The notes beneath the pieces were generated by a model. It was not told the DNA's origin, did not search any database, and saw only the letters and a list, made by a program, of their open reading frames with translations. Positions 47,001 through 58,500 of a stretch of DNA of 64,000 nt are shown piece by piece (position 1 is the stretch's first letter; each line of letters starts with the position of its first letter). Where the stretch lies: contig WFMF01000017.1 in the NCBI GenBank assembly GCA_011033025.1, positions 558,001-622,000 on the forward strand, read 5' to 3'. The position numbers and the translations under genes are program-made. The stretch comes from Beroe forskalii (taxonomy: Eukaryota > Ctenophora > Nuda > Beroida > Beroidae).

Positions 47001-50000
47001 TTTGTGTGTAATACACCGCAACTCTCGCATACAGCTTACACAAACATCGATGAGTGGATGCTTTGCAACTTGTAATCTTCATTTATTCAGGAAATTGGAA
47101 CCAAGACATTTTACGGCCATTTTCTAATATTTATAAAAAATAAAAAAATAATGAAAATTGAATGATATTTGAATAATATTTGTGAGAATAGAATGATATC
47201 TATCGTCGTTCATTTTTTTGGACTTTCAACATAGGACTTCTTATGCACCTCGGGCCTACGTTTTTACCGTTATGCATTGTAGCGCAATTTTCATTAAAAC
47301 TTGTTATATGGTCGGGTGAAGAATAATAGTTTATTATGGTGCAGTGGATCTGTGCGTGATTTATCACGGTAGGGCAAGTTATTGATAAGTTGATTCATAT
47401 CATAAATTGATAAGTTGATTCATATCATAAATTAATCCAATATATTTCCTTGAGTTCGAAAAATGAAAATACCCTTATTTTAACGGTCAGTGGTCACGAG
47501 TTTCATTAGGTGCGTGACACTGGTGGAACTTGTATGAACAGGTGCGTGACATTGGTAGAACTAGTGTGAACAGGTTCGTGACATTGGTGGAACAAGTGTG
47601 AACAGGTGCGTGACACTGGTGGAAATAGTGTGAACAGGTGCGTGACACTGGTGATACTAGTGTGAACAGGTGCGTGACACTGGTGGAAATAGTGAGAACA
47701 GGGGCGTGACACTGGTAGAACTAGTGTGAACAGGTGCGTGACATTGGTGGAACTAGTGTGAACAGGTGCGTGACATTGGTGGAACTAGTGTGAACAGGTG
47801 CGTGATACTGTTGGAAATAGTGTGAACAGGTGCGTGACACTGGTGAGACAAGTGTGAACAGGTGCGTGACACTGGTGATACTAGTGTGAACAGGTGCGTG
47901 ACACTGGTGGAAATAGTGTGAACAGGTGCGTGACACTGGTAGAACTAGTGTGAACAGGTGCGTGACACTGGTGGAAATAGTGTGAACAGGTGCGTGACAC
48001 TGGTGATACTAGTGTGAACAGGTGCGTGACACTGGTGATACTAGTGTGAACAGGTGCGTGAAACTGGTGGAAATAGTGTGAACAGGTGCGTGACACTGGT
48101 GATACTAGTGTGAACAGGTGCGTCACACTGGTGGGACAAGTGTAAAGTGTAAACAGGTGCGTGACACTGGTGATACTAGTGTGAACAGGTGCGTGACACT
48201 GGTGGAAATAGTGTGAACAGGTGCGTGACACTGGTGAGACAAGTGTGAACAGGTGCGTGACACTGGTGGAAATAGTGTGAACAGGTGCGTGACACTGGTG
48301 GAACTAGTGTGAACAGGTGCGTGACACTGGTGGAAATAGTGAGAACAGGGGCATGGCACTATATCAATGAAGAAAAATAATAGATACCTACCGTGTTTCC
48401 GAGATAAACAGCGTTTTAAGAGCAAAATAATGAACAAAAACACGAGAGACAGAACGTCTACAATTGCTTAATTGAAGAATTGATGTACACAATTATCTCA
48501 GAATTTTGCTTCTCTTCATTTTGATCTAAGATGGCATCACTTCGTAGTTTATAGGTACCTATAAATGATTTGAATTTGACAATTATAAGTAGGTTATATT
48601 TCTTAATTCAGCATAATGTAATTCGTGACATCGTACAAAAGTAGGTACCTATATAGAAACCGAACTTTCAGTGACGAATTGATAGTTTTGACGAAATTTT
48701 CCTGAAAAACGTCGATCATGATATTCCTACCTATGCACATAATTTATTATCATAACTTGTGTCATATTAAGATAGTAAGATGTTATAGGTACCTACAGTG
48801 AATGTAAACTGTGTAATGGAAGTTTAGAGTTTCACAGAATTCTATCCAGTGTACACTGTGCTGACCTACATTGTTTATCTAATAGAATTACACACATTTT
48901 GGTAATTCCCGCTTACACATTTACACATCTATCATCAAGCAAATTAGAAGGCTTGGAAGGGGAGGTAATTAATAAAAACGGAATTGCGCATTCGCCGAGA
49001 AGCAGTCTGCAGATCTGTTCGTAAATTAATTATTGTGTCTAGATAGGGCGAGGTTGTTTCCACCTCGGGTCGGGATCTCGATGCAGGCAAAAAGGTCGGA
49101 TTTAGCAGGGTTAAGGCAGCTAACTTGTCAGAGGTTTACATACTAGTATTCTAAGTAAGGGTGCATCAAATTTCAAGTTTCTAGTACCTCCAGCTGCCGG
49201 AAGCTTGGATAGAACCCCCGATTTTCACGTCAATCACGAGCTGTCCAGTTCCATTTCCGGGGCTGCCGTCGTTCCGTAGGGTGATAGAGGGGTGCAGGTT
49301 CAGTCCGTTGGCTCGCACACCCCAGTAGCTGAACAAACCGCTACTTCCGCTGAATGATTCGCTCTTCAAAAGCGTTTCTCGTAATTGTGATTACCTTAAA
49401 CTTGCTTTATAATCGCAAGTTAGGAAAAAAGTTTTTATAAAAGAGGAATGCTGATCAATAATAATGTGTATGTATAATTAGGTGCATGTAACGTTCGTCG
49501 GTCGATCGAATGGAGTTGGTCGATCGATCAACTTCATTTGATCGACTGATGTGTTTTTAATAGAAAATCTTTAAGCTAGTAGGGAAACAACTAAATATTG
49601 CTCATTTAAACACGATTCAAGTCAACAGGGAGCATTAAAACACATCATTCGTTCAAATGGAGTTGATCGATAGACCAATTCCATTCGATCGACCGACGAA
49701 CGTTACGGGCGCCTCATGTATGTCTAGGTTTGGTTTAAGAAAATGAACTCTTTATGTTGTTGGCTTGTGATCATCCTCGATTTTTAACTATATGGAACTC
49801 TCATCAAGTGGTTAATTAACAATGGAAATTCTCCCAAATTTATTGAGTTTGAAATGATCTGTTCTCACGAATCTATCTAGTAAAAAACACCAACCATACC
49901 TTCAAAAGCGTAGACGCTTTATCCGTCACTTCGTCAGCGAAGTCCTGCAGAAATTCCTCGGAAATCTTGCCGATTACACCTTTGTTTAGTGGGGATACGA

Positions 50001-50055
50001 GAGTGGTCTGACTCGCCCGGACCAGAAACAGGACTAGAACTAGCTTCACCAGCAT
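44010..50055 (-). CDS. BPI/LBP/CETP-family secreted lipid-binding protein, copy 2
   Basis: Same three-exon design as copy 1: 49,900-50,055 (start, signal peptide MLVKLVLVLFLVRA), 49,188-49,363 and 44,010-45,282, giving 534 codons with no frame break. The two conserved Cys (SSCSADMG, ENACKGV) and the amphipathic WLFEGNLKDKMEE segment are kept. Differences from copy 1 are few and cluster in the Pro/Thr linker (IPPTQQPRK against IPTTDQPRK) and near the start of the long exon. Intron 2 is enlarged from 291 to 3,905 bp by the TTAA element. The acceptor of exon 2 differs from copy 1 (TTTTGAAG instead of CTCTGCAG). The family binds lipids outside the cell; the ligand is unknown. Both copies could be expressed. 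Confidence 0.9.
45322..45474. mobile_element. MITE in BPI copy 2 intron 2
   Basis: Same element and site as 34,112-34,257, with ATCGTTCACATATTACG ends and a longer G run (CCTAGGGGGGGGGG). An insertion older than the duplication. Confidence 0.75.
45798..46930. mobile_element. TIR element nested in the 3.6-kb TTAA element
   Basis: Ends CCTTAGTGGTAGAAATTATG and its complement, bounded by TA on both sides. The inverted similarity goes on for about 45 bp (GATGTGTACTTATTATGA against the mirrored GATGCGTACTAATTATGA). TA flanks suggest a Tc1/mariner-type or other TA-targeting family. No transposase seen. Confidence 0.75.
46150..46562. repeat. 69-bp tandem repeat (six units)
   Basis: Near-identical 69-bp units with TTCATTTTGGATCAAATG and GGTCTGGCAGTAAGGTAGC. 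Because 69 is a multiple of three, the minus strand stays open with a 23-residue repeat (IQNENTENSYLTARPYQ...). The units are also nearly identical at third positions, so recent amplification explains the open frame. Confidence 0.92.
46931..47496. other. Interior of the TTAA element, no gene seen
   Basis: AT-rich sequence with two copies of TTGATAAGTTGATTCATATC at 47,380-47,430. No coding region recognised. Confidence 0.4.
47497..48358. repeat. 32-bp minisatellite inside the TTAA element
   Basis: About 27 units of TGTGAACAGGTGCGTGACAC plus TGGTGGAAATAG variants. Frames on the minus strand are repeat translations of a 32-codon period and are not genes. Confidence 0.93.
48359..49080. other. 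Right part of the TTAA element
   Basis: AT-rich, with several TAGGTACCTA palindromes (48,552-48,800). It ends in the subterminal GGCGAGGTTGTTTCCACCTC block. No gene. Confidence 0.4.
49480..49714. mobile_element. ~235-bp MITE in BPI copy 2 intron 1
   Basis: Long inverted repeats: AGGTGC-type end, then TAACGTTCGTCGGTCGATCG and the mirrored complement ending GGGCGCCT. Arms are about 80 bp and rich in CGATCGATC. Copy 1 lacks it (34,660). The target duplication is not clear. Confidence 0.75.
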
Positions 50056-51295
50056 TTCACTTGCAGATTCAGCTCGTTTTGTTCCTATTGCTCTGTTCTA
50101 TAAGGTGCAGCCCAGAATTAATGCTTTTTCTAATATTGCTAATTTTGACAGTCAAATAAAGATAAAAATTCTGAAGTTGCTTTACAGAATCAATTAGATT
50201 TAGATTCAAACATTGCAGAATTACTATTAGGACTACGATTTGGGGCAGATATACCTTCCACAATTCCACATCTATAATTCAAACTATGTATAGCCAAGCA
50301 ATTTTTGGTCATCTGGTAAGCTGATCAAAAACCAAAACTCTAACTTTGAAAAAGTCCAGAGCAAACTAAAATCATCATAAAACGTTTTCTTGAGATGCCA
50401 AACTCCAAGGAGCTCCAATAAATTTATAATCTCCATCACGCGTTATCTTAACATCTTTTTGTGTCCAATATTAAATATTGAACACAAAAAGGTGATAATA
50501 TAACGCGTGAGTGAGATTGGATGCGGTATTATAAATTTTTAAAGATTACTTGATGATTACATTAAATCATCAAATAATCTTTAAAATAATGCATCCAATC
50601 TGGTCATAAATTTATCACGGCCGCCCAAAATCTAAATATATACACAAATAAGCAAAAGTAAGAACTTTCGAGTTATATAGAATTAAAAATTATCTTACTG
50701 TCCCCTAACTGACAAATATTGAGTTAAAGATCGTAGATCCTGTCCCCGGCCAAATTATTCACATAACTAACAAATATGTTAGTTTTAATATTAATATGGT
50801 GTTTGATGAGTGAGTGTTTGTAATTGCTTCATGCCTTCTCACTCGAAATATTCTTAGCAGTCGAACTGAGAATTCATTCAATGAGCAGTTTCTATGCAGT
50901 TTTTATTATTTGGAATTTGAACAAGGCAAAAGTGAGAAGTTTCGAGTAATATAAAATTAGAAATTATCTTTCTGGCCCCTAACTGACGCGGAAATGTTCC
51001 CAGAAGTTATTAAAAGTTTAGAGCTTAAAAAATAAAAATATTGAAGCTGCTCAGAGATTAGAGAGTCTTCTTTAGTAACATGACTCACTGTAGCTGGAAT
51101 CAGAAGTGACACATTCAGTTTCTACAGGAGCAACTGAAATAAAGTGTCGTAAAACTGCTTTAGGGAAAATTGACCCAAGTAGAACTTGTCGGTGAAACGA
51201 CATATGACAGTAATCCTTGTGATACTTGTTATATGACAGTATGACGTGGAATTGGGTCATTTTCTCTGATACACTTTCTTCGGTAGATCGCCATT
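50056..51295. other. Upstream region of BPI copy 2
   Basis: Parallel to 35,001-36,233. It contains a long hairpin at 50,440-50,510 that is absent from copy 1 and the shared hairpin at 50,514-50,601. No gene. Confidence 0.5.
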
Positions 51296-51865
51296 CCCTG
51301 ACACGACATCTACGTCAGATTACGTTTCATTGACACCAGCACTACGTCAGATTACGTTTCATTGACACCAGCACTACGTCAGATTACGTTTCATTGACAC
51401 CAGCACTACGTCAGATCACGTTTCATTGACACCAGCACTACGTCAGATTACGTTTCATTGACACCAGCACTACGTCAGATCACGTTTCATTGGCACCAGC
51501 ACTACGTCAGATTACGTTTCACTGACACCAGCACTGCGTCAGATTACGTTTCATTGACACCAGCACTACGTCAGATTACGTTTCATTGACACCAGCACTA
51601 CGTCAGATTACGTTTTATTGACACCAGCACCACATCAGGTTTCGTTTCATTGACACCAGCACTACGTCAGATTACGTTTCATTGACACCAGCACTACGTC
51701 AGATTACGTTTCATTGACACCAGAACCACCTCAGGTTTCGTTTCATTGACACCAGCACTACGTCAGATTACATTTCATTAACACCAGCACTACGTCAGAT
51801 TCCGCTTCATTGACACAAGCAATACGTCAGATTACGTTCTATTGATACCATTTTACGTCACTGAC
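51296..51865. repeat. 32-bp minisatellite, copy 2
   Basis: About 17 units of TGACACCAGCACTACGTCAG plus ATTACGTTTCAT. Expanded relative to copy 1 (36,234-36,500). Confidence 0.92.
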
Positions 51866-52080
51866 ACCAGTGCATCGTCCTGAAATTACGTTACCCTAGA
51901 ACCAGTATGCAGTGGTGCGTCATTTTAAATTTGATTGACACCAGTTTTAGACCAGAGTATGTTTTCCCGGAACTGACACTGTTATAGTGTTCTACGTCTG
52001 ATAACGTTTCACTGGTGCCCCAAAACTAAAACTGCTATCAAGCAACGTTTGATATGGTTCAGAAATGGTATCAACTTAAT

Positions 52081-52225
52081 CGGAGGATTTACAGGCGTCA
52101 AAAAAACGTACGAACACAATTTTACGCCGCCCCAGATACTCGTATCTCGTATCAGGGTCAAGGGAGACATACCAACTGTATTCAGGGACATGCAGCATGC
52201 AAAACTCGTGGCAGAGTTGCAAAAC
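52081..52225 (+). other. 145-bp insert with an open, protein-like frame
   Basis: Present in copy 2 only. The plus-strand frame reads GGFTGVKKTYEHNF, then IRVKGDIPTVFRDMQHAKLV, and ends shortly after at a stop. The composition looks like real protein, but I do not recognise it. It could be an exon or retrocopy fragment. Confidence 0.35.
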
Positions 52226-52574
52226 TAATTGATAAGATACTCAAATCTGTAATTAATGATTCGGTTTAGTTGGAAATTGCAGTCTGTCTCCACCCGACAA
52301 TTTTGGGGCAGTCACAATTTTGGGGCAGTCACACTGATTTTAGGTATTTTAGTAAGAGTTCATGATTCCGTGAAAGTGGAAGCAAATTGGAAACACTTGG
52401 AAACACATGTGAAAATTTTCACAAAAAATGTGAAAATGGTTTTATGTATTATTTTGAGGGCTGAAATGTGTAAATGGTTCAGACATGTTTGTATAGCGAA
52501 TGCAAGTTACTTAGGATCGTTTTTGGGAGTTTTGAGAAGTTCTGGGTTTCATCGTTTTAATTAGCATAATCTAC
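52226..52574. other. End of duplicated block and spacer before the USF exon
   Basis: GGGGCAGTCACA is repeated in tandem (52,310-52,335). Homology to copy 1 then ends near 52,352. The remainder shows no gene; a 102-codon plus-strand frame (52,256-52,564) has no support. Confidence 0.4.
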
Positions 52575-55500
52575 CTTCGTTGTGGGTTTGTCTGCGTTTT
52601 TCTTCTCTTTCTGTCCGCTGACTGCTCAGAGACGTGTCCCTGAAAGTAAAAGGGGTTATTCTTCAGTCGAAAGGGGGTTACAATCAGGGGGATGGGCTAA
52701 TTGGGGAGAATGGGTTATTCTTGAGTCGAAAAGGAGTTGTAATCAGTGATGAGTCACAGACAAGGTTTAAATAAGGGGTTATAATTAGGATGGGTTTTTG
52801 TTTCCATAATTTAAAAGGAAACGGAGATTCTTTCCATTAAAAAAGGAAGTAGAGATTCTTGAAGCACTATTGTAGTGGAAGTGCATGAGAGTGTAACTAA
52901 TCCGGCAGTGTAATGTTAATAGTGGTGAATTATGTAAATCAACCTCGCCCCCTCAAGAAGAAATGGCCAAACAGCTTCAAATCTTTAAAATCCGGTATAT
53001 TTTCTTTAAAATGACACAAAAATTGATTGTCTTTAAGGAAGTCTCTTGGTGAGATTATTATAGAACGCTGCGTTCTGTAATGCGCAGCTCATGTGAGTGT
53101 CAGAGAGCGGTCTCCTGATTGGTGCATCTGGGTCACGTGACAGCTCCGCACGGCCTCTGATTGGCTGCGCTGAGTCACGTGACAGCCCAGGCCGGCTTTT
53201 CATTGGTCCAGCCACCGCACATGACGTCACGGCTTTGTGTGAGTTGCGGGAGGAGGCCACGTGACCACCCCGCTATGCAATGCAGCTGAGGCAGCGCTGC
53301 TCTCTCATTGGCTGAGCGGTTACTCTGCGCGCTCTGATTGGTCAGAATGTTCCGACAGCTGAGCTACACGCGGCTGCAGCACCGATATAATTACTTGTGT
53401 TGAGTATACCATTGTGCCAGCCAATGGGAGGGCAGCTCCGATCCACCTGACCAATCACAGCACAGAAAAGCAGGTCACGTGACACAGCAGCAACACACCA
53501 CGTGGGCTACAGTAAATGAGTCAGCTCAGTAGGAACATGACACACGTGTGCAGACCCACGTGACTCTTTCCCTGCACGTGGTGCTCAAGCGTTGATTGGC
53601 TTAGCAACGCACGTGGGCGGGTGGTGATTGGCTTAGCAACCCACGTGGGCTGTCACGTGACTTTTCATCACGTGTGGATACACACAGTCCGTCACGAGAG
53701 CTGAACAGCGCGGAGTCTCGTGATGTATTAGAAATCTACTGAGAGAATATAAGCTTCTTAGGGAGGAAGGAGCGTGTATAATGTAGCGTATAAAGTTCTT
53801 AAAGAACCTTAATCAGCTAATTATGAGGAGGTGCTTACACAATTAGTATATCGTGTTTACATAATTATATCGTACTACTCAATTAATTATCAAACAGGAG
53901 CTCGTAGCTTTGATTGAGTGTATATAGCGATTATTGGTGTCAAATTTAATGTTTACTATGGATTAGTGCAGTACCAAGGGATTATATTAACGAACAAGGA
54001 GCGAAGATAAAAACATATATTTACACCGCCGCAAAGATTATATAAGCAGTGCCATATCATTGACATACCACACTAAATCATGATAATGACAAAACTTAAA
54101 ACCATCTTTTGTGAGCTCAATACAGAGCTCTAGGGTTGTCTGTAATCTTCACTAATTAAGTAATTAGAGTGTGTAATTTGGACGATATTATATACTTTTG
54201 TATTGAGCATGGTTCAGGTTTTAATTACACGGAATAGCAATCCTGCGTTCTTTTGAGCAATCTCTGCGGGAGTTTTACAACTATCAACTTTTCTGGTTTT
54301 TATACCAAATTTCTATACGAATTTTATACAAAAATTTTCTATCAGCTCTCAATTCTGAAATTCTATAGAAATAAGAAATTATAACGATAAAATTAGGTGG
54401 AAATCAAAAACCACTTCATTCTAAATGGCCGTTGAGTAGCTCAAAGAAAAGAATAATCTCCTTCTTCTCCAGTCCTACACCCGTTCAAATTACAGCGACA
54501 CAAGGAAGTTAATATTGATGCCATTTTCAGGGCTGAAAGTGGTGAATTGATGATGTCATTATCAGGGCTGAGAGCCGTGAATTGATGACATCTAAAACTC
54601 ACATCTCACGCGCGCAGAATTTGCCATCATCTGCAGATCATTCAGGATATACCTTAGTGTAAAACGTAAAGTCATTGGCTGAAATTAATACACCGCCAAC
54701 AACATAGTGTGCGTTTAACCCATATTCTCCCATTGTCCTATATATAGGACAGGTACTATATAGAAGCCTCATTTTGCAGAGAAACGTTATTTTTACTCAA
54801 TTTCTTTTGCACTGCATGCCTGAAGGATGTATTGGGTCGTAGAAACAAACCTGAATGCATGGTTATTTTTGAATGCATGATATATGCATAGAAAGTGGTA
54901 CAATTTTTCATGATTTCCAATTAACATGACCTAGCGTGATATTTCCCAAAATTTGGACCAGCATGAATCTTGTTTTTACCTGTTATCGATAGCCAAGGCA
55001 TGTGCAAATAATTATGGGCGGTCAAATTTTGTATATAAGAAATGCATAATTGCATAAAATTCATGCATAATTGAGTGTACTATATATAGTACGTTATTTG
55101 AAAATAGACGTACTATATCTGGTACGTCCTATAAGTAGGACATTATATGAAAATTTATGTCCTAAATATAGCACGTACTATATGTAGGACATTAATTTTT
55201 GAATAATGCTCTACATATAGCACGTATCTTGACATATAAGCCTCAACAGACTCGGCTAAAGCTCACTTAAATATGTTTGGTGGACTTGATTGGGCCTTTA
55301 GCACCAAAAAAAGTTTGCTGCAGAGTACAAAACCACCATGGAGTAAAGCCTGTAGTGGAGTTTTAGTCCGTCAATCAATTCTACTGATGGAAGTTGCTAG
55401 CAGAATTTGCTCCGCAAGTGAACTCTGCTCCTATATCATGCATGTGTTCTACATTAGCGAAAAATAGTTCATAACGAACTCCTCAGTCCACCAGCGGAGT

Positions 55501-58500
55501 CTATTTTGCCGAGGAATCAACATGTATGAAAAACAGTTTACATTCTACCAAGTGGTGTCTACATCTATCATATTGTGGTAATATTCGCATTGATTGAGCC
55601 TCGTTTCAATGGATAAGGACACTGCCAATTGCCAGCACAGGGGCCACTGGACATCACCTCGCAAATGCCTGGCGTCTATTTGAACTGCATTTTACAGGAA
55701 ATTATATCAACTTCCCTCCTCCAAGTTAAAAGTTACTGAATGATTAATTTAAATGCCGTGCAAACATGAACTAGTACGTGTATACAAACCCCCAACTGAT
55801 CCCTCTTGACCACCGTCTGATCACTATTTAAACTGACCATTTTCAATCGCTTATCAACACGTCTTGTCCATTTATTTAGCCATTGGTACACTTTTATAGG
55901 TCAGGAGAGGTTAACCAAGGGGTCAGGAGAGGTTAACCAAGGGGTCAGGAGAGGTTAACCTAGGGGTCAGGAGAGGTTAACCAAGGGATCAAGAGAGGTT
56001 AACCAAGGGGTCAGGAGTGGTTATTGGTTAACCAAGGGGTCAGGAGAGGTTAACCAAGGGGTCAGGAGAGGTTAACCAAGGGATCAAGAGAGGTTAACCA
56101 AGGGGTCAGGAGTGGTTAACCAAGGGATCAAGAGAGGTTAACCAAGGGGTCAGGAGCTGGTTAACCAAGGGATCAAGAGAGGTTAACCAAGGGGTCAGGA
56201 GTGGTTATTGGTTAACCAAGGGATCAAGAGAGGTTAACCAAGGGGTCAGGAGAGGTTAACCAAGGGATCAAGAGAGGTTAACCAAGGGGTCAGGAGCTGG
56301 TTAACCAAGGGGTCAGGAGTGGTTATTGGTTAACCAAGGGGTCAGGAGAGGTTAACCAAGGGGTCAGGAGAGGTTAACCAAGGGGTCAGGAGAGGTTCAT
56401 CAGGGGTCAGTAGAGGGTTGCCAGGAGTCAGAGAGTCATTTGTACACTTTCATAGGACCAAAATAAGTTTTTGCTCCAGTTTTTCCTTCAATATGTTTGA
56501 AACCATCTGTAAATTTCGCCTGATTGTCCACTAATTGACTCCCTACTACGTTTTATGAGACCCGTACTATATATAGTACATCATTTTTGAAATAACGTCC
56601 TTTATATAGTACAGCTAACGGTATATTTCAAATAACGTCCTATATATAGTACGGGCCGCCGCGCACGTGCAGAAGATGGTTGGGTCTCAAAACTTTCCTC
56701 AAACCTTAGTTAGGGTTATACTAGTCTTCAGACAAAAAATCAGCTCAAAAGATTGACGTTTTCGAGGTTCGGGAGAATATGGGTTAAATGTGTGACGTGT
56801 GTGCGTGAATTGGACACTGAGTTCAACAACTTCATTCTTGAAAATACTTCATTGTTTGTTCAACTTCATGAAGTTCAACGAATTCATTCTTTAGAACTTA
56901 ACAACTTCATTCTTTGGAACTTGACACAACTGCATTCTTAATGTGCAAAACTTGAACTGACGTGTGTGTGAACTTAACAACTTCATTCTTCAACTTCATA
57001 CAAAACTTTATACAAAACTTCATACAAAACTTCATTCTTCAACTTCATACAAAACGTGAACTGGAACCAGCTACAAGCATGATACCCCTGCATTACGCGA
57101 TGGTATTTGTGTGTTTTAAGGGGTTGAATGCATCGTAGTAATACGGTGAGAAATAAAGCCCCGAACTCCGAAGGGGCCTTTATTACTGACCGTATCACGT
57201 ACTAATACTGCAACCACTAGAAGGGACGAACATATTTTAATTCAAGATTTGTTTCGAAAACCACTCTTTTTTAGCAGTTTTGCAACAAAACTTAAAATGT
57301 GCGTCCTTGCTAGCAGTTGCAGTATTAGGGATTATAAGCAGTGGTGAATAAGGGTTCAATCTGAGTTTTAATTTTAGCATCAGAGCACGTCATGTCATCT
57401 GATTGTTTAAGTTCGCTTCCATTTTAGGCGTAATAAGTAATAATAGAGAGTAAGTCTTACGATACTAAGATCGTCCACTACCACCTTGTTCAGGTAGAAG
57501 GGAACACAGCTGCGAATTGCGATTGATATCGACGGCGAATTCGGGATCCTTCATTGGCCATTGCCGAAGCCGAACCCTTAAAATTGGCCGACGCAAGCTG
57601 AAGCTTCGGTCGATAAATGGGTGTAGCCCGTTAATATTGATTGAAATGAAGTGGTTAAGGAGTAAAATGGGGGGTAAAGTGGTTTAAGAATGACATGTTT
57701 AAGAAAGTAAGAATGGTTTACCGATGTGAAGTGAAGCGGATGATCTGTTCCCCCTCATCAGACAAACAAGGACTCCGAACCAGGGGCGGAACTAAACTGA
57801 TCTCCGTCTCCCTTTTCTCCGTGACTCTGACTTTGGTTGGCATCATGCCAGATACCTTCCCAGACCTTGGCATGATGCCAGACACCTTGTCAGATCTTGG
57901 CATGATTCCAGAAACCTTCCCAGATCTACAGAGGGAAGACACAGAGAAAGTGTCTTCAGTCACTTGGCTGCTGGGTAGGATGTTGCGAGGTGCTCTTGGT
58001 CCTCCTCCACGGGGTCGCTTTCGAGAGGTTTTCTTCTTTGTGGAGAGTTTTTCATTGGCATCCCCGAGTTCTTTCCCATGGTTTTCATCAGAAGAATCAT
58101 AATCTGGGTTCTCCCCATTTTCAGTGATAGCCAGGATATTTTCTTTGTCTTGATGAGCGTTGCTAGGTGACATTGCTCCGTTGCTAGGCAACTGAGTGTG
58201 AAGTCCCGGTGACAGTGCTTGGTTGCTAGGCACCGGTGACAAAGTGACAGGTGTTAAGGAGATAACATCACCCCGGTGACACTGACTGAACTGAGTCTGG
58301 AAGTAGGGTGGTGGCATGAGGAAGTGGGGAGGCATCAGGGGCTGGTGAGGAGGTGAGTAGGGGTGAGGAGGTGAGGCTCTTCTGGGTGGTGAGGAGTGAG
58401 GTGGGCTGCGGGAATAGGGGTGTTTTGAGTGAAAATTACTTAAAATTAGCGTAAATTATTTGAAATTATAGTAATTAGTAACATGTTTCAGTATCATGAC

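Larger units (their letters stand above)
45499..49110. mobile_element. Second TTAA-flanked (piggyBac-like) element, 3.6 kb
   Basis: Bounded by TTAA at 45,495-45,498 and 49,111-49,114, with 10-bp inverted ends CCCTGCTAAA / TTTAGCAGGG. The paralogous intron in copy 1 has a single TTAA at the same place (34,279-34,282, AAAGTTAAGGCAGC), a clean empty site. Subterminal GAGGTTGATTCCACCTCG-like repeats occur at both ends. No transposase frame is visible. The interior holds a nested TIR element, a 69-bp repeat and a 32-bp minisatellite. Confidence 0.9.
40569..52352. repeat. Segmental duplication, copy 2
   Basis: Paralog of 19,401-36,733. It contains one more BBS4 exon on the left. It lacks the LINE and the foldback/hAT insert, but carries its own insertions: ~345 bp at about 43,120-43,470, the TTAA element at 45,499-49,110, a MITE at 49,480-49,714 and 145 bp at 52,081-52,225. 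Confidence 0.92.

Noticed and set aside
47506-48443. Several 60-116-codon frames with MSRTCSH-type repeats
   Set aside because: Products of the 32-bp minisatellite; overlapping frames are equally open.
53033-53260. 75-codon minus-strand frame through the E-box cluster
   Set aside because: Composition follows the motif-rich DNA; no homology and no splice links to the USF exons.
57534-57552. GAATTCGGGATCC string that looks like a cloning adaptor
   Set aside because: Thirteen bases with adjacent EcoRI/BamHI-like sites can occur by chance; the flanks on both sides read as ordinary genomic sequence and no vector is visible.
57695-58102. 135-codon plus-strand frame
   Set aside because: Antisense to the USF linker exon, which has splice-phase support and family context on the minus strand.
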